Part shown: piece by piece, positions 8,552 through 19,086 of the stretch
How positions within the stretch are numbered: the first letter of the stretch is position 1
How the letters are laid out: each line of letters begins with the position of its first letter
From: Pandoraea faecigallinarum
GTDB lineage: Bacteria > Pseudomonadota > Gammaproteobacteria > Burkholderiales > Burkholderiaceae
NCBI RefSeq assembly: GCF_001029105.3
Contig: NZ_CP011807.3
Location: 124,001 to 188,000, forward strand
Length of the DNA stretch: 64,000 nucleotides
Direction: 5' to 3'
Made by a program: the position numbers and the translations under genes
The notes under the pieces: generated by a model
What the model was told of the DNA's origin: nothing
The model's input: only the letters and a program-made list of their open reading frames with translations
Databases searched by the model: none

Positions 8552-10786
8552 ATGATGCAACGCAAGCCGCTGGCCCTGGCGATGATGGCGCTCTTCGCAG
8601 CGCCGCTCGCCGTCACGTACGCTACGCCCGCCATGGCGCAAACTCCCGCGCCCAATGCCGACACCGCCACGAGCGCCACGCCCGCCACGACCGCGGCGCC
8701 CGCCGCCGCGTTGCCGCAGACCGAAGTGTCGGGGGCGTCGATTCGCGAGGAGTATCAGCGCGACGTGTCCACCGTCGGCGGCAAGATACCCACGGCGATC
8801 CGCGACATCCCGCAATCGGTGACGGTCATCGACAAGGCGGTCATGCAGGCACAGGGCGCGACGTCGTTCGCCGACGCGCTGCGCAATTCGCCCGCCATTA
8901 CGCTTGGTGGCGCGGAAGGCGGCCAGATCGGCAACAACATCAACCTGCGCGGGTTTTCCGCGCGTACCGACATCTATCTCGACGGTTTCCGCGATCGCGG
9001 TCAGTATTACCGCGACACCTTCAATCTCGACGCCATCGAAGTGCTCGAAGGGCCGTCGTCGATGTTGTTCGGCCGGGGATCGACCGGTGGTGTCATCAAT
9101 CAGGTGAGCAAGCAGGCGAACCTCAAGCCGCTCAACGAAGTGTCGGGCACGATCGGCACTAACGACCGGTACCGCGCCTCGTTCGACCTCAATCGTCCGC
9201 TCTCGGATACCGCCGCGTTTCGCATCAATGGTTTCGGCCAGGACATTCACACGACGCGCGACGTGATGTTCAACCAGGACTGGGGCGTTGCGCCGACGCT
9301 CAAGCTGGGCATCGGCACGCCCACGCAAATCACGCTCTCCGCGCTGATCGAACACAATCGCGACATGCCCGACTACGGCACCGTCGGATATAACGGCAGC
9401 CCGCTGCCGATCTCGAAGCGCCAGTTCTATGGGCTGACGACCGACCGTACGGTGCAGGACATCATGAGCTTCACGGCCAAAATCGAACACAAGGTCGACG
9501 ACAGCCTGAAGATTACGAACCAGACGAACTACAGCCGCTACGTTACCGACGCCATCGAGACCTCATCGCATGCGGTCGGCATCTCCAACGGGAAAGGCGG
9601 CTTCACGACCCTGCCGGTGGCGCCCACGGCGGGCATTCCGTCGTACTCGCTCGACCAGCTCTTCGTGCAGTTGCAAAGCCATGACCGGCAGATCACCGAC
9701 ACAGCGCTGTTCAACCAGACCGACGTAGTGAAGACGTTCGAGACCGGGCCGTTCAGGCACACGCTCATCGCCGGTGCCGAGTTCGGGCGCGACACCTATG
9801 AGAACCAAACGTATCTGCGCACGGGCGCCGGGCAGTCGTCGGGCTTCCTCGGCTGGATTCCGGCCAGCAGTACGGCGTATTACGCAAGTCTGCCGAACGT
9901 CACGACGTCCACCGGGAACTTCGCTCAGGGCTCGGCCGAGACGGTGGCCTTCTATGCAAACGACACGCTCGAACTCACCAGACAATGGAAGATCGTGGGC
10001 GGTTTGCGCTGGGATCGCTACAAGGCGCAACTCTCGAACAGCCTTAGCTCGCCGGGTTATGCCACGCAGACGGTCAACTACACGAGCGTTCGCACGGGAC
10101 TGATCTACCAGCCGAGCGAGGCGCAGTCCTACTACTTCTCGTATGGCACGTCCTTCAACCCGTCGCTCGAAGCGCTGACCGTCACCAACAATACGCAGGC
10201 ATTGCCGCCAGAGACGAACGAGTCGTTCGAAGTCGGCAGCAAGTGGAATCTGTTCGACGACAACCTGTCAATCAACGCCGCGCTGTTCCAGGTCACGAAG
10301 AACAACGCGCGCACGCAGACCGGCACGACGGGCGAATTCACCAACGCGGGCAAGGTTCGTATTCGCGGTGCGGAAGTGAGTGCGACCGGACACATCACGT
10401 CGAACTGGCAGGTGATGGGCGGCTACATGTTCCTGAACTCGCAGGTCGTTCAGGCGAACGACGGCACGCAAGGCAACGTGCTCGCTAACACGCCGCGCCA
10501 CTCGCTCACCCTGTGGTCGACGTACACGTTGGGCCACTGGGAAGTCGGCGGCGGCATGAACTACATGTCGATGCGCTACGCGGCGAACACGAATCTGATT
10601 CGCGTGGGCGGCTACACGCGCTGGGACGCCACCGTGGCCTACCATCGACCCAGGTATGATATTCGCCTGAACCTGCTCAATGTTTTCAACAAGACGTATT
10701 GGGACGGGCTGGTCCAGTCCGATGGCGGGCGCGCCACTCCGGGTATCGGTCGCACGGCGCTGCTCACCGGTACGTACCGGTTTTGA
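8552..10786 (+). CDS. TonB-dependent catecholate-siderophore receptor (Fiu/PiuA-like)
   Basis: A 744-residue outer-membrane receptor. A signal peptide (MMQRKPLALAMMALFAAPL, cleavage after AMA near residue 29) precedes an Ala/Pro/Thr linker, a plug domain with DIPQSVTVIDKAVMQAQG, NINLRGFSARTDIYLDGFRD and IEVLEGPSSMLFGRGSTGG, and then the 22-strand barrel ending in a terminal aromatic (TYRF). Length and plug motifs match Fiu-type receptors. It sits behind a Fur-type promoter and is followed by a PiuC/YbiX hydroxylase gene, the same pairing as fiu-ybiX and piuA-piuC. Likely cargo is ferric catecholate compounds; the exact siderophore is not known. Confidence 0.88.
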   Translation: MMQRKPLALAMMALFAAPLAVTYATPAMAQTPAPNADTATSATPATTAAPAAALPQTEVSGASIREEYQRDVSTVGGKIPTAIRDIPQSVTVIDKAVMQAQGATSFADALRNSPAITLGGAEGGQIGNNINLRGFSARTDIYLDGFRDRGQYYRDTFNLDAIEVLEGPSSMLFGRGSTGGVINQVSKQANLKPLNEVSGTIGTNDRYRASFDLNRPLSDTAAFRINGFGQDIHTTRDVMFNQDWGVAPTLKLGIGTPTQITLSALIEHNRDMPDYGTVGYNGSPLPISKRQFYGLTTDRTVQDIMSFTAKIEHKVDDSLKITNQTNYSRYVTDAIETSSHAVGISNGKGGFTTLPVAPTAGIPSYSLDQLFVQLQSHDRQITDTALFNQTDVVKTFETGPFRHTLIAGAEFGRDTYENQTYLRTGAGQSSGFLGWIPASSTAYYASLPNVTTSTGNFAQGSAETVAFYANDTLELTRQWKIVGGLRWDRYKAQLSNSLSSPGYATQTVNYTSVRTGLIYQPSEAQSYYFSYGTSFNPSLEALTVTNNTQALPPETNESFEVGSKWNLFDDNLSINAALFQVTKNNARTQTGTTGEFTNAGKVRIRGAEVSATGHITSNWQVMGGYMFLNSQVVQANDGTQGNVLANTPRHSLTLWSTYTLGHWEVGGGMNYMSMRYAANTNLIRVGGYTRWDATVAYHRPRYDIRLNLLNVFNKTYWDGLVQSDGGRATPGIGRTALLTGTYRF

Positions 10787-10819
10787 GCGACTCATGCATC
10801 TCTTGGAAGGACGCCGCGC

Positions 10820-11506
10820 ATGCTGCTTCGAATCCCGAATGTCCTGAGCGCCGACCAGGTGCGCTGGGTCCGCGCAAAGCTCGACAACGCGGGCGATGCC
10901 TGGGTCGACGGACTCGCCACGGCGGGTTATCAGGGCGCACCCGTCAAACAGAACCAGCAGATCGACGAACACTCGTCGGTCGCGCGCGAATTGGGCGATG
11001 TGGTTCTCGGCGCACTTGAGCGTCATCCGCGTTTCATCAGTGCGGCGTTGCCGAACAAGGTCTATGCGCCGATGTTCAACCGCTACGGCGAAGGGATGCA
11101 CTTCGGCGATCACGTGGACGGCGCGATCCGGCTCCAGCCGGGCAGCGGCATGCGCATCCGCACCGACATCTCCGCGACACTGTTTCTCGCATCACCGCAC
11201 GAGTACGACGGTGGCGAACTGGTCATCGAAGACCAGTACGGTGCGCATCTGGTCAAGCTGGCCGCGGGCGACATGGTGCTGTATCCGGCCACAAGTCTGC
11301 ATCGCGTGAATCCGATCACGCGCGGCGTGCGCGTCGGCTGTTTCTTCTGGGTGCAGAGTCTCGTGCGTGACGACACACAGCGAACGTTGCTGTTCGACAT
11401 GGACAACGCGATTCAGCGCCTGAATTCGACGAACGCCGACGAGACCGCGCGCCGTACGCTCGTGGGCTGTTACCACAACTTGTTGCGGGTCTGGAGCGAG
11501 ACCTGA
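10820..11506 (+). CDS. piuC: PKHD-type Fe(II)/2-oxoglutarate hydroxylase (PiuC/YbiX)
   Basis: A 228-residue cytosolic dioxygenase of the family that accompanies siderophore receptors. Iron-binding residues are visible as the HxD pair in MHFGDHVDGAIR (about residue 95) and the distal His in LYPATSLHRVNPITRG. The start has a good ribosome site (GGAAGGA nine bases before ATG 10820). It lies 33 bases after the receptor gene on the same strand, so it is probably co-transcribed from the Fur-controlled promoter. The biochemical substrate of this family is not established. Confidence 0.88.
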   Translation: MLLRIPNVLSADQVRWVRAKLDNAGDAWVDGLATAGYQGAPVKQNQQIDEHSSVARELGDVVLGALERHPRFISAALPNKVYAPMFNRYGEGMHFGDHVDGAIRLQPGSGMRIRTDISATLFLASPHEYDGGELVIEDQYGAHLVKLAAGDMVLYPATSLHRVNPITRGVRVGCFFWVQSLVRDDTQRTLLFDMDNAIQRLNSTNADETARRTLVGCYHNLLRVWSET

Positions 11507-11509
11507 TGC

Positions 11510-11552
11510 AAAAAACGCCCGTCCCCGCTAACTGCACGAAGGGACGGGCGTT
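11510..11552 (-). terminator. Intrinsic terminator of the Spy-like gene
   Basis: A perfect 12-base stem (AACGCCCGTCCC at 11514-11525 with its complement at 11541-11552) encloses a 15-base loop. Read on the minus strand it is followed by six T residues, so it terminates the leftward gene ending at 11598. On the plus strand it lacks a T-run but could still act after piuC. Confidence 0.8.
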
Positions 11553-11597
11553 CCACAACATGCCAGGCAGTCGTGCCTGGCGGCGCTGGCCTCGCGC

Positions 11598-12167
11598 TTA
11601 TTGTGCCTGGCCGGCAGGGGCCGGAGACGGTGCCGGTGCGGGGGCGCCGTTGTGCGTCTGGCCGCGACGCTGCATCGCCTTTTCGTGCCACGCCTTCATC
11701 TTGGTCCAGCGTGCCTTGATGGCATTGCTCACGATCGTCTTCTGGTCGTTGTTCAGGCCGTTGTATACGTTCAACCAGGCGTCTTCGGTCTGGCTGCGAA
11801 GCTGGCGGTTCTGATCGAACACCTTCTCGCGGGCGGCACGCAGGCCGGCCAGATCGAGGACTTGCTGGTCCTTCGTCTGCGCGATCATCTGACGGAACTG
11901 CTCGCCGTTTTTGCGCATGGCCTCGCGATTGCGCTTCGAGGTTGCGACGGCCTGCTGCCAGGCTTGCTCCTGCTGCGCGTTGAGCTTGAGCTGATCGTGC
12001 AGCTTGCTGATGTTACCCAGGCCCCAGGGGCCGTGGTCGCCGCGCATGTGGTGCATGGCGGCGTGCGGTCCGGTGGCCGGCGCAGCGGTGTCGGCGGCAT
12101 GGGCGACGCCGAACATCGCGGTGGCGGCAACGATGGCCGACGCGGCGGCGATCTTCAGTTTGCGCAT
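11598..12167 (-). CDS. Spy/CpxP-like periplasmic LTXXQ-type protein
   Basis: A 189-residue exported protein: Sec signal peptide (MRKLKIAAASAIVAATAMFG, cleavage near AHA|AD), then a His/Met-rich segment HAAMHHMRGDHGPWGLG and a long helical body rich in Gln, Lys and Glu (LKLNAQQEQAWQQAV, LNNDQKTIVSNAIKARW), followed by a Pro/Ala tail. This is the layout of Spy/CpxP-type periplasmic chaperones or metal-responsive stress proteins. The ribosome site AGGAG lies eight bases before ATG 12167. An inverted repeat GTTGCA-AAG-TGCAAC at 12235-12249 sits about 70 bases upstream and could be an operator. The exact role (chaperone or metal sensor) is not determined. Confidence 0.75.
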   Translation of the reverse strand: MRKLKIAAASAIVAATAMFGVAHAADTAAPATGPHAAMHHMRGDHGPWGLGNISKLHDQLKLNAQQEQAWQQAVATSKRNREAMRKNGEQFRQMIAQTKDQQVLDLAGLRAAREKVFDQNRQLRSQTEDAWLNVYNGLNNDQKTIVSNAIKARWTKMKAWHEKAMQRRGQTHNGAPAPAPSPAPAGQAQ

Positions 12168-12303
12168 GGTATTGACTCCTATCGATACTGCCGGAATTGG
12201 CAGCTTCAGAGTAAGTCATCCGTCGGCCCAACAAGTTGCAAAGTGCAACGGCTGTATTACCCAGCGTTACGAGCGCCCGCATTCGCAACATTCCGAAACG
12301 ACT

Positions 12304-12352
12304 CGGCCCGCCTTTGAACGACCTTGCGAAGGCATCGTCGAAAGGCGGGCCG
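12304..12352. terminator. Nested hairpin after doxX, no T-run
   Basis: A perfect 12-base inverted repeat (CGGCCCGCCTTT at 12304-12315 with 12341-12352) contains a smaller CCTT-GCG-AAGG hairpin in its loop. It lies downstream of the leftward doxX gene. Neither strand has the T-tract of a standard intrinsic terminator, so termination is only a possibility. Confidence 0.4.
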
Positions 12353-12412
12353 GCATGACGTCGACGTGACAAGGTGCGTGACGGTCAGTTCCCGTTTAGA
12401 GGGCTTCGTCGA

Positions 12413-12820
12413 TCAGTCCCAGGCGCCGCGGCCGCCCGACACGCTGTACCGGCCGGCGCCGAAGAGCATCACGCACAGGCCCATGAACAGATAGAAGCCT
12501 TGAAGCTCCAGCGCCCAGCCGCCGGTCTTCGACAGATCGCCCAACTGGCTGAGGTGAACCAGCCCGAACGCGACGATCATGTTGCCCACGACCAGCAGCC
12601 CGCCCAGACGCGTGAGCACCCCGAGGATCAGCAGGACCGGGGCGAGCACTTCGCCAAGATAGGCGCCATAGGCAAGAAACGACGGCAGACCGTGCGACGT
12701 GACCATGCCCTCGATGAAGCCGACACCGTTGATGACTTTGTTGACGCCGTGAAACAGCAGCAGGATACCGAGGGTAAGACGCAGGATCAGTTTGCCGAGA
12801 TCGTCTCTGGTGCTCTGCAT
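12413..12820 (-). CDS. DoxX-family inner-membrane protein
   Basis: A 135-residue protein with four hydrophobic segments. It starts MQSTRDDLGKLILRLTLGIL, continues with LFHGVNKVINGVGFI and a central segment LAPVLLILGVLTRLGGLLVV, as in the DoxX/DoxD family. The start at 12820 is chosen because a strong AAGGAG ribosome site lies just upstream; the longer open frame to 12946 is not like the family. Relatives have been linked to thiosulfate:quinone oxidoreductase and to oxidative-stress complexes, but most are uncharacterised, and nothing beside this copy points to one of these. Confidence 0.8.
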   Translation of the reverse strand: MQSTRDDLGKLILRLTLGILLLFHGVNKVINGVGFIEGMVTSHGLPSFLAYGAYLGEVLAPVLLILGVLTRLGGLLVVGNMIVAFGLVHLSQLGDLSKTGGWALELQGFYLFMGLCVMLFGAGRYSVSGGRGAWD

Positions 12821-13207
12821 GATGAAGGCTCCTTCTTGACTCGCTTGTTCGCGTAAGGGGGCTGACAGTAACGGAGTGGCACGCTTCCGGATCCGGATAG
12901 CAGCAGACGGGAGGGCGTGCCGGCCAAATGGGCACCACTGTATCAAATCGTTACGGCGCTGTCTGCGGGTGTCCCAACGATTCCATGGGCACAGCGCCGC
13001 ATGAGGGCGACGCCCGGATTACAAGCCGTTACTTTTCGGACTGCCGCGTGTCACGAAGCGCGCCGGCGCGCTGCGCGAGCGCATAAGCGTTCGGCGTTCG
13101 GTACCGCGTTGTGACCCCCAGTCGCCGCCCTCCACCCGGATGGCGCCGTTGTTTTGCGGCTATCATCGGCGTCACGATAACGACAGTGGCGATGGAGGAT
13201 GGTCAGG
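12821..13207. other. Divergent intergenic region, doxX to thioesterase gene
   Basis: This stretch of 387 bases lies between two divergent genes and must hold both promoters. I see the doxX ribosome site at one end and GGAGG (13194-13198) at the other. No clear -35/-10 pair, repeat or credible small gene stands out. Confidence 0.5.
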
Positions 13208-13609
13208 ATGGAACTGGTGCAAGCGCAGAAGATGCTCGAAGAACTCGTCTCGCCGTGGGTGCGGCAACTGAATTTGCAGATCGAGGCGGTGGGGCCGGAG
13301 CAAAGCGAGTTGCGGATGCCGTTCGATGCGGCGTTCAGGCACAGCGGTGGTGTGATTTGCGGGCAGACGTTCATGGCCGTGGCCGATACCGCAATGGTGG
13401 TGGCGCTGTCCGCGGCGCTGGGCGGTTTCCAGCCCATGACGACGGTCACGCTCAATACGCAGTTCATGCGGCCAGTGACTGACGGCGATCTGCGCGTGAT
13501 CGCGCGGATCTTGCGTCGAGGCAAGAATCTGGTGTTCGGCGAGATCGAGATCTTCGACGCATCGGGCAGGATGGCCGTGCACGCAACGACAACTTACGCG
13601 CTGCTGTGA
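13208..13609 (+). CDS. PaaI-family hotdog thioesterase
   Basis: A 133-residue hotdog-fold protein. Typical features are the helix segment HSGGVICGQTFMAVADTAMVVAL followed by the strand TVTLNTQFMRPVTDG and a C-terminal strand ending in ATTTYALL; the first can be read as HSGGVICGQTF (about residues 43-53) leading into the long central helix. GGAGG sits nine bases before ATG 13208, which is preferred over the in-frame ATG at 13199 that overlaps the ribosome site. The family hydrolyses acyl- or phenylacyl-CoA thioesters. The substrate is unknown. The patatin gene starts 27 bases downstream and is probably co-transcribed. Confidence 0.82.
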   Translation: MELVQAQKMLEELVSPWVRQLNLQIEAVGPEQSELRMPFDAAFRHSGGVICGQTFMAVADTAMVVALSAALGGFQPMTTVTLNTQFMRPVTDGDLRVIARILRRGKNLVFGEIEIFDASGRMAVHATTTYALL

Positions 13610-13636
13610 CGGCGCAACAGCACACCGGGGGGCCAC

Positions 13637-14485
13637 GTGTTCGATCAGATCGTCTTTGCCGGCGGCGGGAATCGCTGCTGGTGGCAAGCGGGATTCTGGG
13701 AGCGCGTCACGCGTGAGATGCCGCTGCGTCCCCGCGTCATTGCCGGGATTTCCGCAGGCGCGGCCACGGCGTGCATGTTGCACATGCGGGCGCCCGACTG
13801 GGTGATGGATTACTACCGGCGGGCGCTCGCGCACAATCGCAAGAACGCCTATTGGGGCAACCTGCTGCGGCGTGAGCGTGTGTTTCCGCACTACGCCATC
13901 TATCGTCAGGCGCTGCTCGACATCTACGACGGTCAGCTCGACAAGCTCGCCGCGGGACCGGAGATTCGCGTGGGCGTGTCGCACATCCCGCGCTGGCTCG
14001 GACCGCGCACGGCGACAGCAGCCGGTCTGGTCGCGTACAACATCGACAAACACTGGCGGCGAACGCTGCATCCGACGCTCGCGCGCAGTCTCGGCTTTCG
14101 CCCCGAATTCCTGCGGGCGCAGGACTGCCGCACGACCGACGAACTGGCCGACCTGATGCTGCAATCGTCATGCACGCCCCCGTTCACGCCGATTCTGCGG
14201 CGCAATGGCCGTGCCGTGCTCGATGGCGGCATGGTCGATAACGTGCCCGTTGACGCGCTCGACGCCACACCGGGGCAGGTGCTGGTACTGGTCACGCGCC
14301 GCTACCCGCGTCCGCAGATCTTCACGCGGCATCACGCAGGGCAGGACCGGCTGTATGTGCAGCCATCGGCGCCGGTGCCGATTTCAAGTTGGGATTACAC
14401 GCGGCCCGAAGCGATGGGGCCGGCGTATGCGCTGGGCGCCAAGGACGGCGAGACGTTTCTGCGACACCTGGATTCGATGCGGTAG
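13637..14485 (+). CDS. Patatin-like phospholipase
   Basis: A 282-residue protein with the patatin catalytic dyad: the oxyanion stretch FAGGGNRCWWQAGFW at the N-terminus, the nucleophile elbow GISAGA (Ser39) and DGG (Asp196) in VLDGGMVDNVPVDAL. It starts at GTG 13637 behind a G-rich site. No signal peptide is seen, so it probably acts inside the cell on acyl lipids or lysophospholipids. The N-terminal WW pair after the glycine loop is unusual and may shape the acyl pocket. It follows the thioesterase gene closely, suggesting a lipid-turnover pair. Confidence 0.85.
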   Translation: MFDQIVFAGGGNRCWWQAGFWERVTREMPLRPRVIAGISAGAATACMLHMRAPDWVMDYYRRALAHNRKNAYWGNLLRRERVFPHYAIYRQALLDIYDGQLDKLAAGPEIRVGVSHIPRWLGPRTATAAGLVAYNIDKHWRRTLHPTLARSLGFRPEFLRAQDCRTTDELADLMLQSSCTPPFTPILRRNGRAVLDGGMVDNVPVDALDATPGQVLVLVTRRYPRPQIFTRHHAGQDRLYVQPSAPVPISSWDYTRPEAMGPAYALGAKDGETFLRHLDSMR

Positions 14486-14566
14486 GCGCCTCGCCGGCCC
14501 TGCGCCGGCGCCACGGTCGCGGCATGCGCGATGCGTGACGGCGCCTGAAGATTCGTTGGCTGCGGC

Positions 14567-15577
14567 CTAGCGTCCGAAGCCGAGCAGGGCGGCCGGGTTC
14601 GCAACGTGCGAGCGGTCGCCGTTCAGGAAGTTGACGATGTTCTCGAACGCCACGCGGAAGTACAGTTCATAACTCTCGCGCTCAACGTAACCGATGTGCG
14701 GCGTGCAAACGCAATTCTCGAGACGCAGCAACGGATTGCCTTGCAGGATCGGCTCGCTTTCAAATACGTCGATGGCCGCCATGCCGGGACGCCCCCGATT
14801 GAGCGCCGTGATGAGCGCATTCTCTTCCAGCAGTTCAGCGCGGCTCGTGTTCACGAACAGTGCGGTCGGCTTCATTTGCAGCAGGTCTTCGAGTTTGACG
14901 AGATGCCGTGTCTCGTCGTTCAGACGCAGGTGAAGCGACAGCACGTCGCTTTGCGTGAACAGTTCCTCCTTGCTGTTGGCGACGCGCAGGCCGTCGGCCG
15001 CGGCGGCTTCGCGCGAACCCTCCCGTCCCCACACCATCACTTCCATGCCGAACGCCTTGCCGTAGCCGGCGATCAGACGACCGATCTTGCCGTAGCCCCA
15101 CAGGCCGAGCGTCTGACCGCGCAGCACCTGCCCCAGCCCGAAGTTCGGCGGCATGCTCGACGACTTCAGGCCGGATTGCTGCCAGGCGCCGTGCTTGAGG
15201 CTGGAGACGTACTGCGGAATGCGGCGTTGGGCGGCCATGATCAGCGCCCAGGTGAGTTCGGCCGGTGCGACGGGAGAGCCGACGCCTTCGAGCACGGCCA
15301 CGCCGCGCGCGGTGCAGGCGTCGATGTCGATGTGATTGCCGGCACGACCGGTCTGGCTGATGACACGCAGACGCGGCAGTTTGTCGATGAGCTGGGCGGT
15401 GATGGCGGTGCGCTCACGCACCAGAACCAGCACTTCGGCTTCGCCGACGCGCGCGGCAAGCTGTCCGACGCCTTTTACCGTGTTGTTGAAGACCTTGACG
15501 TCATGACCGGCGAGAAGTGAGAAGCAATCGAGCTTGCGAACGGCGTCCTGATAGTCGTCGAGAATGGCAATTTTCAT
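14567..15577 (-). CDS. D-2-hydroxyacid dehydrogenase, NAD-dependent
   Basis: A 336-residue enzyme from ATG 15577 (MKIAILDDYQDAVRKL). The nucleotide-binding fold contains LGLWGYGKIGRLIAGYGKAFG with the GxGxxG turn, and the catalytic Arg, Glu and His lie in NTSRAELLEENAL, FESEPI and CTPHIGYVERE. These are the hallmarks of the D-isomer-specific 2-hydroxyacid dehydrogenases. The open frame continues upstream to 16606 but that part is non-coding. It could reduce a 2-keto acid or oxidise a D-hydroxyacid; the physiological substrate is not predictable. A perfect 11-base palindrome lies just upstream of the start. Confidence 0.85.
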   Translation of the reverse strand: MKIAILDDYQDAVRKLDCFSLLAGHDVKVFNNTVKGVGQLAARVGEAEVLVLVRERTAITAQLIDKLPRLRVISQTGRAGNHIDIDACTARGVAVLEGVGSPVAPAELTWALIMAAQRRIPQYVSSLKHGAWQQSGLKSSSMPPNFGLGQVLRGQTLGLWGYGKIGRLIAGYGKAFGMEVMVWGREGSREAAAADGLRVANSKEELFTQSDVLSLHLRLNDETRHLVKLEDLLQMKPTALFVNTSRAELLEENALITALNRGRPGMAAIDVFESEPILQGNPLLRLENCVCTPHIGYVERESYELYFRVAFENIVNFLNGDRSHVANPAALLGFGR

Positions 15578-16261
15578 GGCAAAACGTAATCGAATCGGCG
15601 CAGAACCGGTGTTCTGCGCCGACGGAATCATTGTCGGAGGCCGCCGCGGCGGGCGGGCGTACTGGTCGTTGACATGGACGGCACCCCAAGGCACGCACCG
15701 GAGCAATCCCGCGGGCAGACCCTTCGCCGACCTTGTTGCGACGCAGCACCGGCGCAATTTGCGCGGTGGTATGCTGACGCCTCGTTTTGCATAGTATGGC
15801 AGGTGTCCTGGCAACCATGGCGAAACCGCCTCAACACGATGGCAAAAAATCGAACCCACCCCACAAAAGCAAGTCGGATCTGGTGAGCGAGACGCTTGAT
15901 GCGCACGTATCGGTGCGCGTGTTGCCTTCTGCCTTTCCGCGTGTGCCGCCGTGCGCGTTCGATGAGCCGTATGGCATGCACCACGCTCCGTATTTCCCGC
16001 GGCCCGGGACGGCGTGCGCATTCGTGACGTCGACGACATGCGCCGTCGGTATCCACCGGGGCAGTGACGCTCGTCCGGTATCCCCAACCGGATGGACGAT
16101 CCGGCAACGCAAGGCGTCCGGCAAGACGCCTTGCACGACGTCTCGCATGATGTCCCGCATGACGCCCGCACGGTGCCCGCATCACAGGACGGCCGGTGTT
16201 CGCACTCACCGGCGACGCAACGTCCGCTTCGATTTATCGACTCTGCATGGAGACAACCCCC
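15578..16261. other. Divergent intergenic region, dehydrogenase to pckG
   Basis: This stretch holds 684 bases between divergent genes. It contains the palindrome at 15596-15621 and otherwise no signal I can defend. A 162-codon open frame (15787-16275) runs through it but lacks a ribosome site, has irregular composition and overlaps the pckG start, so I do not call it. Confidence 0.5.
15596..15621. promoter_or_regulatory. Perfect 11-base palindrome before the dehydrogenase gene
   Basis: CGGCGCAGAAC (15596-15606) and its exact complement (15611-15621) flank the four-base loop CGGT. It lies 19 bases upstream of the dehydrogenase ATG on the minus strand. It could be an operator or a hairpin in the 5' leader. 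Confidence 0.55.
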
Positions 16262-18148
<1,887 letters not shown>

Positions 18149-18230
18149 TGGCGACGTGATCCGGACGTGATTTGTCCGAAGTGCACGGGGTGACGCGCTG
18201 GATCGCGCGTCGGCCCGGATGTACGGCACG

Positions 18231-18264
18231 ATCCCGCCGGGCGCAAACCCGGCGGGATTTTTTT
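18231..18264 (+). terminator. Intrinsic terminator of pckG
   Basis: ATCCCGCCGGG (18231-18241) pairs perfectly with 18248-18258 across a six-base loop and is followed by seven T residues. Confidence 0.93.
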
Positions 18265-18404
18265 CGTCTTGTGAACCTTCCGAAAGGCATGCGGGGCAAG
18301 GCGTTTGCCGGTTTTCGAAAGTCGTCCGGTGCTAGCATTTCTCACGCCGTTCGAGTGTTCGTTTCGAACCTCGATTGTGGTTTCTGCACGGAAGGAGATG
18401 CCTG

Positions 18405-18611
18405 ATGCACATGATGTTGATCGAAGGAATCGACGAGCAATTGATGCGGTCGATCGAGTCGCGCGCGGCGCAAGGCGGGCGAACGCCGGAAGAGGAGGTG
18501 CTGCAAATACTGGACAGGGTCGCGCGCGTTCCGCGGTTTCGCACCTTGGGAGAAGCACTCCGGGCGATGCCGAATGTCGGTCTGGATAGCGACTTCGAAC
18601 GAATCAATTAA
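18405..18611 (+). CDS. fitA: FitA-like ribbon-helix-helix antitoxin
   Basis: A 68-residue protein from ATG 18405, which has AAGGAG eight bases upstream. The N-terminal half (LIEGIDEQLMRSIESRAAQG) fits a ribbon-helix-helix DNA-binding domain, and the region RTPEEEVLQILDRV resembles the FitA family. The acidic C-terminus (GLDSDFERIN) is the kind of tail that blocks a PIN toxin active site. It ends 15 bases before the toxin start, the usual antitoxin-first order. The pair should autoregulate its own promoter, by analogy with FitAB. Confidence 0.8.
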   Translation: MHMMLIEGIDEQLMRSIESRAAQGGRTPEEEVLQILDRVARVPRFRTLGEALRAMPNVGLDSDFERIN

Positions 18612-18626
18612 GTTGATTGAATCCCA

Positions 18627-19046
18627 ATGTATCTGCTCGATACCAATGTGATCAGCGAGAGCCGCAAGGGCGGCGGTGGCGATGAGGGCGTTCAGCGCTT
18701 CATGAGAATGACGGATCGGCATCATGCGCAACGCTTCTTGTCCGTCATCACGATGGGCGAGTTGCAGCGAGGCGTGAGATTGCTTCGGCACCGGAACGAT
18801 GCTCGACAAGCGTCGCTGGTCGAGTCCTGGCTGGAGCAACTCCATATCGAATATGCCGAGGACATCCTGCCAATCGATTTGGCGATCTGCAACGTTTGGG
18901 CGCGCATGCGCGTACCCGACCCGCATCATCCCATCGATAAGCTGATCGCCGCCACGGCGCTGGTGCACAAGCTCGTCGTGGTCACGCGCAACGTGAAAGA
19001 TTTCACCAACGTGGGGGTCGAAGTTTACAACCCCTTCCTGCAGTAG
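18627..19046 (+). CDS. fitB: FitB/VapC-like PIN-domain toxin
   Basis: A 139-residue PIN-domain ribonuclease. Acidic metal-binding residues are placed as expected: Asp5 in MYLLDTNVISE, Glu in ITMGELQRG, Asp in HHPIDKLIAATAL and the C-terminal TRNVKDF block. The opening LLDTNVISE and the RNVKDF ending are typical of FitB rather than of short VapC proteins. It probably cleaves RNA when free of its antitoxin. All catalytic positions are intact, so it should be active. Confidence 0.87.
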   Translation: MYLLDTNVISESRKGGGGDEGVQRFMRMTDRHHAQRFLSVITMGELQRGVRLLRHRNDARQASLVESWLEQLHIEYAEDILPIDLAICNVWARMRVPDPHHPIDKLIAATALVHKLVVVTRNVKDFTNVGVEVYNPFLQ

Positions 19047-19086
19047 GGCCATGGGCGGTTACAGCGAAAAGCGGACCGCCTTCGTC

